A DNA stretch of 64,000 bases from an uncultured Bacteroidales bacterium (lineage in GTDB: Bacteria; Bacteroidota; Bacteroidia; Bacteroidales; Paludibacteraceae). The DNA lies in contig ONEG01000016.1 in assembly GCA_900316845.1 (NCBI GenBank), positions 46,687-110,686 on the forward strand, written 5' to 3'. Both the position numbers and the translations under genes were made by a program. Every line of letters begins with the position of its first letter. Within the stretch, counting starts at the first letter, position 1. Of the stretch, positions 52,834 to 64,000 are shown piece after piece. Under the pieces are notes generated by a model. It did no database searches. It saw only the letters and a program-made list of their open reading frames with translations, and was not told the origin of the DNA.

Positions 52834-53960
52834 ATGAAAAAGAATCTTTCTATTTTGAGCGTAAGCGGTCTTTTGTTTTTGAGCATGCTTGCATGCGGTC
52901 TGCTTTCTTGCGAGAACCACGTAGAACCCGTAGTAGATCAGCCGCTCACGATTACCTTATCGCAGGACTCGGTTCTCTGTCTGCCGATATATAAAGATCT
53001 GGCGGCATTGGAGCTATCTTGGACTCCGGGAACCAACCATGGTTCCGGTTCAGCTATCGCCTATACCGTGGAGATGGATAAAGAGGGTAATAACTTTGCC
53101 GAGGGCTTGAAATGGGAGATAGGTCGTACCGCTAACAGAACGCTGCTCTTTTCGCATCAACATTTGGCTGACACCCTACATCAAACTTATCCGGAGGTAG
53201 AGGAAGGCGAGTATATGGTATTCGAATGTCGTGTGCGTGCGAAGATTATTCAGACTGGCGAAGAACAGGTTTCCAACGTAGCAAAAGTAGCTATCGCCTG
53301 GAATGCCACTATGATGACGGACTTGTATCTCGTAGGAGATGCGATGCCTCATGGATGGGATCTGGAACGCGCTACGGCGATGATCATGGACATGGATCAT
53401 TTTTCTACGTTCTCCTGGAGCGGGACAATGCATAAGGGAGAGTTCAAACTCATAGTCAATACGGAGGATTGGTTCCCTTGTTTCGTCAAGGATTCTACCG
53501 ATGAGGCCAAGATGGTATATCGCGATTCCGAGGAGAGTTATCCGGATTTCAAATGGACAATCGCTAAGACCGGAAACTACCGCATCACCGCCGATGTAGA
53601 GGCATTAACCATAGAGGTCGCCTATCTTGGTGGCGAAGCCTACAGCCACATCTATATGATTGGCGATGCTACTCCCGGTGGTTGGAGTTGGGATAACCTC
53701 ACGCAGATGCAACATCCTGAGAGCGGTATCTTTACGTATGAGGGACATCTGAATACCGGTCAGATCAAGTTCCCTACAGAGATCCGTTCCGATTGGTCGG
53801 GGGAGATGCTTTATGCGCCTACGCCCGATTGTGCGCCAACCTTGAACGGCTCCTTTGACGCACATGCCGGTGAGCCGGATAATAAATGGATTATTCCGGA
53901 GAGCGGTGAGTGGTCCATTCGAATCAATATCAATGACACAACCATATCTTTTACTAAATT

Positions 53961-53964
<4 letters not shown>
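52834..53964 (+). CDS. SusE-like glycan-binding lipoprotein
   Basis: The 376-residue lipoprotein has two leader cysteines (MLACGLLSC) either of which could be lipidated. Residues 35-150 are a SusE N-terminal domain (PLTITLSQDSVLCLPIYKD, ALELSWTPGTN), followed by two starch-binding-like modules (DLYLVGDAMPHGWDLERATA at about 165 and HIYMIGDATPGGWSWDNLTQ at about 270). It probably holds alpha-glucan at the surface. Its leader DNA resembles that of the next gene, sharing TTTTGAGCGTAAGCGGTCTT-like words. Confidence 0.88.
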
Positions 53965-57949
<3,985 letters not shown>

Positions 57950-57993
57950 ACTATAATTAACCCATTTTATTAACCATAAAAAAACATTGTATT

Positions 57994-58821
57994 ATGCGAA
58001 AGATTTTTTCCTTTTTCGTAGCAGTGATGGCAGTAAGCAGCCTCTCTGCTAAAAGCATTTACCTGCAAGTGAACGACGATTGGAAGTCCTTCGGGGCAGT
58101 GTTCTTTGTTCACTCTTGGGGAGGAGCCGCAGATGCGGATGCCAAGTTAGCTCTCGTAGAAGGCGAGGAATATCTGTTCTCTGCAGAAATTCCTGATGAC
58201 AACAACAGCTTGCTTTTTGTCCGTGCACAGGGCGAAAGCGAGTCTATCCCATGGGACTCTGAGAACCTCTGGACTCAAACCGCAGATCTTGTGCTTCCTG
58301 ACGGAAAAGACTGCTACTATCTGGTCGGTTGGACGGACGGCGCATGGCTGTCACATGGCGATAGCCCCGCTATCTCTATCGTAGGTAATTTTGCCGGTGA
58401 CGAATCATGGGGTTCCGGCGCGCACCCGATGACCATTGCGGAGGATAAAGCAAGCGCCAGCGTGACGTTTGCTCTGGAGGCAGGTTCCTATGAGATGAAG
58501 GTATGGCTCGAAGGCTTCTATCTCAGCCTTAACGGTGAGGGCGAAACCCTGTACCAAATCCACCGTGACTGGGGTCATGCGGATAATGTCAATATTGTGA
58601 ATAGTGGTCGTAATTTCGAATTCGTTGCTGACCAAGCCGGTGATTACACCTTCACATGGACTTTAGCAAGCCAGAACCTTGTTGTTGCTTTCCCGGAAAT
58701 TCCTTCGGCGGTGGAGACTATCCAGACGGAAGGCAAGTCCGTTAAACGTATCGTCAACGGCGAACTGCGTATCCTACGTGACGGCAAGACCTTCAATGCC
58801 TTGGGCGCTGAAGTAAAATAA
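57994..58821 (+). CDS. Secreted two-module beta protein with short T9SS-like tail
   Basis: The 275-residue protein has a signal peptide (IFSFFVAVMAVSSLSAKSIY) and two beta modules (about 20-125, YLQVNDDWKSFGAVFFVHSW; 127-235, ISIVGNFAGDESWGSGAHPM) resembling SusE/SusF-type starch-binding folds. The C-terminus (VKRIVNGELRILRDGKTFNA then LGAEVK) is the short tail shared with three other proteins here. It lies 44 bp after the GH97 gene and may be a surface alpha-glucan-binding accessory of the dextran locus. This is inferred from context and fold only. Confidence 0.7.
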   Translation: MRKIFSFFVAVMAVSSLSAKSIYLQVNDDWKSFGAVFFVHSWGGAADADAKLALVEGEEYLFSAEIPDDNNSLLFVRAQGESESIPWDSENLWTQTADLVLPDGKDCYYLVGWTDGAWLSHGDSPAISIVGNFAGDESWGSGAHPMTIAEDKASASVTFALEAGSYEMKVWLEGFYLSLNGEGETLYQIHRDWGHADNVNIVNSGRNFEFVADQAGDYTFTWTLASQNLVVAFPEIPSAVETIQTEGKSVKRIVNGELRILRDGKTFNALGAEVK

Positions 58822-58827
58822 TCTTTT

Positions 58828-58871
58828 AGGGCTTTTGCCCTTATACCGGCCTTGCGGCGTTGGCTCGCCGC
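58828..58871 (+). other. Two hairpins before the giant repeat-protein gene
   Basis: AGGGC/GCCCT (58828-58841) and GCGGCG/CGCCGC (58854-58859 with 58866-58871) are strong stems 7 bp after a stop codon and 30 bp before the next ATG. They could terminate or attenuate transcription between the two genes; no T run follows the second. Confidence 0.5.
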
Positions 58872-58901
58872 AGGGTTACTAATTTTAAAATCCAATACAT
58901 C

Positions 58902-61900
58902 ATGAGACATAGTTTTTTTAGAATTGGTATCTTTTTTGCTCTCCTCATTACTATGGGAACCGGTACTGCGTGGGCGAATACTACGCATCCGGTTTATTGT
59001 GCGATAAAGTCTTCTTCTTTGGGTTCTGGTACACTCAAGATCAATGTGCATAAAGGAAGTACAAAGGATGGAGGTGTTTGGTTTCGTACGACGATGGAAA
59101 AAATGCCAACAACTATCCATAAAGCAGAAACAGGAGAAACAAAAGATTTGTATTATGGAATGATTGAATATGTGGAAGAAGGTCTACAAGAAATACAATT
59201 TGAAATATGGGATGGGGATGATAAACGGGAATGGCATTCGGCTTTTTCTGGTTGGTGGACCTCACCCGGTTATACCAAACCGGTATATGATTATGAGAAT
59301 AAGAATTTTACTACCTATCCGGCTAGTTTGTCAGAAAAATCATCGTACATCTATTTTAATGCGGCCGATTGGACAGATGCTTATATACAATTAGGCGTTG
59401 GTCATGGATTATATCAAGGATATAATCAATTATCGCATTTAGAAAACACCACATTGTATTATGGACATCCATCTCTAAATTATGGAGATGCTGTTCATAT
59501 TACATTTTTGGGGCATCATGAGAACTTCGGAACGGGAAATAATTGGCTTACAGATTTAACATCCCACGCTAATCATTACGCTGGTTTTTTGCATTACTCC
59601 CTAGTTGAAAATAATTTTTACTATTTTAGTAGAAACTCAGGAGATGCTAATGGAACAGCGCTGTCGTATTCTCATTTAGGAAGTGAATCTACATCCTATC
59701 AGAGTTTGAATAAAACTCAAACCGTCCAAGCGCGTGTTAAGGCAACAGGCACTACGTATTCTGATGCAGCCTATGCATCATGGCCAGGTTCTGTAAGTGT
59801 TGCAAGAACATACATGAGTAGTGCATCTGCAACCACTACACCGTCCTCTGCCAACATGACTTCTGCTACTACAGATGCAGTTCTAACATCATCTATCACA
59901 CTTACAGCTTCCGCTAATTCCGGCTATTATTTTGAAGGTTGGGGCGATGCTTCAGATTCAAATCCAACGGATGGAACAACTGCTAAAACATATTCAGTCA
60001 CCGATACCAAAACGTCATACGCATTCTTTTCACAAACATACACCCTGACCTATGATCGAAAGGGTGATTATAGTACAAGCACATTGAGTGTATATTCCGT
60101 AGATAATTTTAGCGGCTCAACTTCCAGTGGCAGCTCTATCCCTACGGGACACCTCATTACCCTTGTCGCGACACCTGCTACAGGCTATGAAGTGGAAGGA
60201 TGGTATAGTGATGCTGCTTGTACCTCACCTTATACAAATGGTTCGGGTGGTGTGACTATTGAAGGCAATACCTTTAAACTCGCAAGTCTGAATGCCAATA
60301 CGGAAGTGTATTGTAAATTTAGACCGATTACCTATACCGTAACATTGGAAGGTATGGAAGCAGATGGCGGGAGTGTGCCTATTCAGGTAAACGTAACCTA
60401 CGATGACGTGCTACCATCGCTTGAGACCAAGCATACAAAAGCACATTATGACTTGCTCGGTTACTGGGCGGCGAGTGATAATGAGGGATTGGATAAGACG
60501 GACCAACTCATTGACGCCGACGGCAACTGGATTCCGAACGTTCCAGGCTATACCGGCAACGACGGCGAAGGTCATCCTACTTGGATACACGATGGTATTG
60601 ATTTATCCCTCTTCGCCGACTGGACGGAACACCCTTACACGGTCACGACCTCCGTATACCCTGCCGGAGCAGGAACACTGTCTTGCGGCTCTTCTGTTAC
60701 TGCCAAATGGGTGACGCCAAGTGAACTCATTACCGCGACTGCAAACCCCGCATGGAAATTCGTAAGATGGGAGTATGGGGAAAATGTAGGACCGGCTACG
60801 GATACCGGCTCGGACAATACCGTTCGGATAAAAGCTTCTGTAAATGGCACCCTCACCGCTGTCTTTGAACCCCGCTTCTGTCTGGTCGGCTCTATACATA
60901 ATGATTCCGGCAACGGAGGTATGCCCGGGTGGAGCGACTATACGGCCGATTTTATAGTCAATAGCTATACGGACTTATCTACTATGAACTTGACCTGTGT
61001 ACGATCGTTAGATCCCAATACTACCTATAAGTTTGAGGTGCATGATAAGGTCAAAGGACAAAATCTCGGATTTGCACCAGCCGGTACCTATATAGGAGAC
61101 CAATCGTTGCTTTTCAATACGCAGACCAATGATGTATTTTTGCGGGTAAACGGGCATGGACCGTGTACGTTCACCATCTCTTCCTTGACTTCCGGCGATC
61201 TTTACCCGACCGTTTCTGTCGCTATTCCGGCTTCCCATCAGTTGAATCTGGAATGGGCGGATGTGGACATTGATAATAATTGGAATAGAACCAGCCGGGA
61301 AACAGGAGGTACTGTCAGCGCGCTGACAACCGAGAGCGAACGCCATTTCGCTATTCATAACGACGAGTATGTCGCGCATGGCGGAGCAATCACCTATACC
61401 GCTACGCCGGCTACCGGTTATACGTTCGAGGGATGGTATAATACAGACTATAGCTATCTGTTCAGCACCACGAATCCGTTTATATCCGAAAATATAAATG
61501 AAACACAAAATGTGGAAGCCAAGTTCGTGGAGAAAGCCACTGCGGTCACTCTCTCCAACGACGGACACGGGCATGTGGAGATAGGCGGTGTGACAGCGGC
61601 AAGCACCACCGTCGGTGTCACCACCCACCGCGATCTTACCGCTGTGCCCGATGAGGGATATAAATTTGACTCGTGGACCAAAGTCTCAGGGGATGATATT
61701 ACCCTTTCTTCTACCTCTGAGAACCCGACAACCCTTTCTGGACTCGGTGCCGGTGCTGCTTCCGGGCAAGAAGTATGTGCTAACTTCGACTACCGATGGG
61801 CATTAAAAGCCGAATCAGAGGGATGGGGTCATGCAGAATTCATCATTGGAAATATTTCGACCAACGCATCCGGCGATGTAATCGGCTATGTGGATATAAC

Positions 61901-63011
61901 TCTTGCTGCAAATACAAACTATGAATTCACCATAACGGATAAACAAGAGAGTCAAACATACAAAAGCGGCTCCGATCGAGTCTATTACATGACCAATGGC
62001 AATAGCCATAACTGGTCTTTTGCTACCGACAAGACCTGGAACTGCGGTATCACTACCGCCGGTGCCGGGACTTATCGCTTTATATGGAATATCACGGACA
62101 AAAAGATGACCGTCACTTATCCCAATTTCGTCATCTATCGCAACGGCGACAAGGCGGACGACCCGCGTGCTCAAAACACAGACGTTGAGTCCTACGGAGG
62201 AGGTACGATAGAGAAGGCTATCGAGTTCCGCATGAAGGTACGCGAGCGGGATACATGGTACACCCTCTGCCTGCCGTTCACCGTCAGTGCTGTCAAGGTA
62301 TGGGATAACGAGGACGGCGAATACTATGACATCAAGCCTTTCTACCGTTCCGGAGGTACGTTCTATACCGGACATTATATCATCCGTAAGCCCGAGACGG
62401 TTACCAACTATGCCATTGAGACCTTTGAGGAGAGATGGGTAGATCCTGAAAATAGTGGTGTACTTCCCGAGAAAAATATCCCCTATATCATCCAATGGCA
62501 TGATCCGTACTTCCTCGGCAAGTATATCTCTTTCTTCGGTTCCACCAATCAGGCTATCCCCTCTGTCTTCTCCGCCGGCGAAGCGCCTTCTGCGGACGAT
62601 GTGGTCAATGTCTTTGGCAATAATACCATGCATAGCGGTACCGTCATGGATGCATACCTGCTGGATAAAGATTATGGACCCTCCGGCGCTTGGCTGCGTG
62701 AAGAAATTGGTACGAACCGAACGATTCTTCCTTTCGAATGCTTCATCCGTGCCAGTCAGCAAGGAACAGCGCGTTATCGGATCATACGACGGGGAATGGA
62801 GATAGATACGCCTACCGCACTGGAGCAAATCAGCAACCTTCAATCACCAATGACCATAAGGGTCTATACCATTACAGGTGTACTTATCGGAGAATATAAC
62901 GATTGCTCGTTCCCAGATGCGGCGCATCGCATCGCTACAGACCACAACGAAGGAATCTATATACTTCGCTCTGAAAAAGAGAGTGTCAAACTAATGATTG
63001 GAGGAAAATAA
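58902..63011 (+). CDS. Giant secreted repeat protein with InlB-type B repeats and T9SS sorting domain
   Basis: The 1369-residue protein has a signal peptide (to AWA near residue 27), a unique N-terminal region (30-290) and several divergent InlB B-repeat modules: SGYYFEGWGDASDSNPTDGT, ATGYEVEGWYSDAACTSPYT, AHYDLLGYWAASD, NPAWKFVRWEYGENVGPATD, ATGYTFEGWYNTDYSYLFST, and GYKFDSWTKVSGDDITLSS. Between and after these are SusE-like strands (NTTYKFEVHDKVKGQ, TYRFIWNITDKKMTV). The C-terminus (IRVYTITGVLIGEYND then GIYILRSEKESVKLMIGG) is a type-A T9SS domain. It is probably a surface adhesin or binding protein. The first 1.4 kb are visibly richer in A+T than the rest, suggesting a transferred or shuffled N-terminal half. 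The start follows the hairpins at 58828-58871. Confidence 0.8.
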   Translation: MRHSFFRIGIFFALLITMGTGTAWANTTHPVYCAIKSSSLGSGTLKINVHKGSTKDGGVWFRTTMEKMPTTIHKAETGETKDLYYGMIEYVEEGLQEIQFEIWDGDDKREWHSAFSGWWTSPGYTKPVYDYENKNFTTYPASLSEKSSYIYFNAADWTDAYIQLGVGHGLYQGYNQLSHLENTTLYYGHPSLNYGDAVHITFLGHHENFGTGNNWLTDLTSHANHYAGFLHYSLVENNFYYFSRNSGDANGTALSYSHLGSESTSYQSLNKTQTVQARVKATGTTYSDAAYASWPGSVSVARTYMSSASATTTPSSANMTSATTDAVLTSSITLTASANSGYYFEGWGDASDSNPTDGTTAKTYSVTDTKTSYAFFSQTYTLTYDRKGDYSTSTLSVYSVDNFSGSTSSGSSIPTGHLITLVATPATGYEVEGWYSDAACTSPYTNGSGGVTIEGNTFKLASLNANTEVYCKFRPITYTVTLEGMEADGGSVPIQVNVTYDDVLPSLETKHTKAHYDLLGYWAASDNEGLDKTDQLIDADGNWIPNVPGYTGNDGEGHPTWIHDGIDLSLFADWTEHPYTVTTSVYPAGAGTLSCGSSVTAKWVTPSELITATANPAWKFVRWEYGENVGPATDTGSDNTVRIKASVNGTLTAVFEPRFCLVGSIHNDSGNGGMPGWSDYTADFIVNSYTDLSTMNLTCVRSLDPNTTYKFEVHDKVKGQNLGFAPAGTYIGDQSLLFNTQTNDVFLRVNGHGPCTFTISSLTSGDLYPTVSVAIPASHQLNLEWADVDIDNNWNRTSRETGGTVSALTTESERHFAIHNDEYVAHGGAITYTATPATGYTFEGWYNTDYSYLFSTTNPFISENINETQNVEAKFVEKATAVTLSNDGHGHVEIGGVTAASTTVGVTTHRDLTAVPDEGYKFDSWTKVSGDDITLSSTSENPTTLSGLGAGAASGQEVCANFDYRWALKAESEGWGHAEFIIGNISTNASGDVIGYVDITLAANTNYEFTITDKQESQTYKSGSDRVYYMTNGNSHNWSFATDKTWNCGITTAGAGTYRFIWNITDKKMTVTYPNFVIYRNGDKADDPRAQNTDVESYGGGTIEKAIEFRMKVRERDTWYTLCLPFTVSAVKVWDNEDGEYYDIKPFYRSGGTFYTGHYIIRKPETVTNYAIETFEERWVDPENSGVLPEKNIPYIIQWHDPYFLGKYISFFGSTNQAIPSVFSAGEAPSADDVVNVFGNNTMHSGTVMDAYLLDKDYGPSGAWLREEIGTNRTILPFECFIRASQQGTARYRIIRRGMEIDTPTALEQISNLQSPMTIRVYTITGVLIGEYNDCSFPDAAHRIATDHNEGIYILRSEKESVKLMIGGK

Positions 63012-63012
63012 T

Positions 63013-63384
63013 ATGAGACGGATTCTAACGATTGCCTTGTGTTTCTTCGGCGTCTCGTTATATGCCGTGGGATACACACCGATTATTCCCCAAACGCAGC
63101 CTCCTGCCATCAATATGCAGCCTGTCAATAATACTGCTTTCATGTCATCGGGAAGCACTTATTCACCTGCGGTATATGAGGTAGGGGCGTATAGCCCTGC
63201 TAAACCATCCATCCGAAAGGCACCACCATCCACAGGAGGAGTATCTGATTACGATCCCAATAACCCGCAGTTTGCACCCCTTACGGACGCACTGATACCT
63301 TTGTTTTTGTTCGCATTAGGATATCTGATGTACATCCTGTATAGGAAACGTCAAGAAAAAAAACGGAATATTCGCATAACCTAA
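63013..63384 (+). CDS. Small exported protein with C-terminal membrane anchor
   Basis: The 123-residue protein has a signal peptide (MRRILTIALCFFGVSLYAVG), a proline-rich polar middle, and a C-terminal helix followed by basic residues (ALIPLFLFALGYLMYILYRK then RQEKKR). This signal-anchor layout resembles sortase-like or PEP-CTERM-like anchors, but no LPXTG or PEP motif is present. It starts one base after the stop of the giant protein gene, so it is likely co-expressed and might help place or anchor that protein. Function unknown. Confidence 0.65.
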   Translation: MRRILTIALCFFGVSLYAVGYTPIIPQTQPPAINMQPVNNTAFMSSGSTYSPAVYEVGAYSPAKPSIRKAPPSTGGVSDYDPNNPQFAPLTDALIPLFLFALGYLMYILYRKRQEKKRNIRIT

Positions 63385-63409
63385 GCCTTCAATAGTGCAT
63401 AATTTTTGA

Positions 63410-63446
63410 GCCCCTTTTGCGCGTGAGCGTATCAGGGGCATTTTTG
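63410..63446 (+). terminator. Probable terminator
   Basis: GCCCCT 63410-63415 pairs with AGGGGC 63434-63439 around an inner GCGC/GCGT stem, followed by ATTTTTG. Confidence 0.65.
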
Positions 63447-63504
63447 TCTATAGGCAGAGCCCGCAGGGCATGGTGCTCACGGTTTTTCCTGCCCGTTAGA
63501 CAAA

Positions 63505-63663
63505 ATGTACACCGAATTGGATTTATTCTTGCTGGATGCAGCCAAAGGCTACATCCGGTCGCTCTCTGATGAGCAGTTGGTGACAGCGGATGTTTTTTTG
63601 TGCTCAAAAGACAACATTAAGTATTTTGTGAACAAAAAGGGTAAAATTTTCCCTCGTTGCTAA
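63505..63663 (+). CDS. Small hypothetical protein (52 residues)
   Basis: An ATG frame encodes MYTELDLFLLDAAKGYIRSL then SDEQLVTADVF and ends in KYFVNKKGKIFPRC. The mixed charged and hydrophobic sequence looks coding, but no Shine-Dalgarno, promoter or homologue is recognised. It lies in the otherwise non-coding 432-bp gap between the small exported protein and the gene at the window edge. Confidence 0.35.
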   Translation: MYTELDLFLLDAAKGYIRSLSDEQLVTADVFLCSKDNIKYFVNKKGKIFPRC

Positions 63664-63743
63664 TTCTAAAAGCAGTACCTTTGTCGCCGGAATTGAAAAA
63701 GAAAGCTAATAAGAAAAAAGAACCAAAAAAGAATTAATAAAGA

Positions 63744-63797
63744 AAGGTGTTACGTAAAGGTGTTACGTAACACGTACCACCACCTTTTGTACCACCA
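63744..63797 (+). repeat. Repeat-dense leader before the edge gene
   Basis: A 13-bp tandem direct repeat (AAGGTGTTACGTA at 63744-63756 and 63757-63769), a perfect 14-bp palindrome GTGTTACGTAACAC at 63760-63773, and GTACCACCA at 63774-63782 and 63789-63797 lie within 54 bp. They could be operator or iteron-type sites. A possible -7 box TACCTTTG is at 63676-63683 without a good -33 partner. Confidence 0.75.
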
Positions 63798-63816
63798 ATA
63801 ATTAAATTGTAGGTTT

Positions 63817-64000
63817 ATGAGTTTATTTAATGATTTATGGCAGCTGCTCCGTGCACACGGATCGAGCGCCAAACGGGAAACAGAATGTGCCGCCCTATGG
63901 TCCACCTATCCGCCTCAAACGCAGCAACGGATTTACGACACCATCCGTACCAAACTGGAGCAGAACAAGTTTGTGCACTATGATCCCTTGCGGGCAATAG
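63817..64000 (+). CDS. Unknown protein, truncated by the window end
   Basis: The visible 61 codons read MSLFNDLWQLLRAHGSSAKR, then ETECAALWSTYPPQTQQRIY, then DTIRTKLEQNKFVHYDPLRA and I, with no stop. The helical WSTYPPQTQQ/KFVHYDP pattern recalls small proteins of Bacteroidales mobile elements and phages, but no family is recognised with confidence. The repeat-dense leader just upstream also suggests accessory DNA. Confidence 0.6.
   Translation, partial: MSLFNDLWQLLRAHGSSAKRETECAALWSTYPPQTQQRIYDTIRTKLEQNKFVHYDPLRAI

Overview
This window is a piece of a Bacteroidales chromosome. The evidence is the Bacteroidota promoter pattern, TTTG or CTTG followed by about 20 nt and TAnnTTTG, which recurs in front of many genes, together with SusC/SusD pairs, Bacteroidota-style lipoproteins, T9SS-like C-terminal tails and the near absence of Shine-Dalgarno sequences. 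The genus cannot be fixed from sequence alone. No tRNA, rRNA, CRISPR array or intact transposase was recognised.

Layout. Bases 1-5300 are accessory: a lipocalin-like lipoprotein, a wrecked DUF1016 nuclease gene between 33-bp direct repeats, a 146-bp palindrome, and a BspA-type leucine-rich-repeat gene broken by an exact 22-bp tandem duplication. Bases 5300-23340 are mostly housekeeping: tyrS; a leftward operon (NtrC-type regulator, recF, GH10-like hydrolase, acyl-CoA synthetase); a TetR-TolC-MFP-RND-PII-like efflux operon; a GldA-like ATPase; ruvB; and lemA with a TPM-domain gene.

Bases 23400-45960 form a fructan utilisation locus. A membrane-anchored sensor with a sugar-binding domain fused directly to an AraC-type DNA-binding domain precedes SusC, SusD, three GH32 enzymes, four DUF4960 proteins carrying six DUF4960 domains, an MFS sugar transporter and a PfkB fructokinase. 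The parts list resembles the levan/inulin locus of Bacteroides thetaiotaomicron. Two nearly identical 60-bp elements and one half element built from TGTTGCA half-sites lie in front of its transcription units and are good operator candidates for the sensor.

Bases 46500-58000 form a second locus, probably for dextran or another alpha-1,6-glucan: a SusR-like regulator, SusC, SusD, a SusE-like glycan-binding lipoprotein, a GH66 dextranase and a GH97 alpha-glucosidase. It is followed by a small secreted protein, a 1369-residue repeat-rich secreted protein, a small membrane-anchored protein, and at the edge a repeat-dense spacer leading into an incomplete gene.

A theme that cuts across the window is short repeats of 7- or 8-nt period, plus a dispersed 30-bp repeat. 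They occur at gene junctions and also in frame inside genes, where they form surface loops, signal peptides and even start codons.
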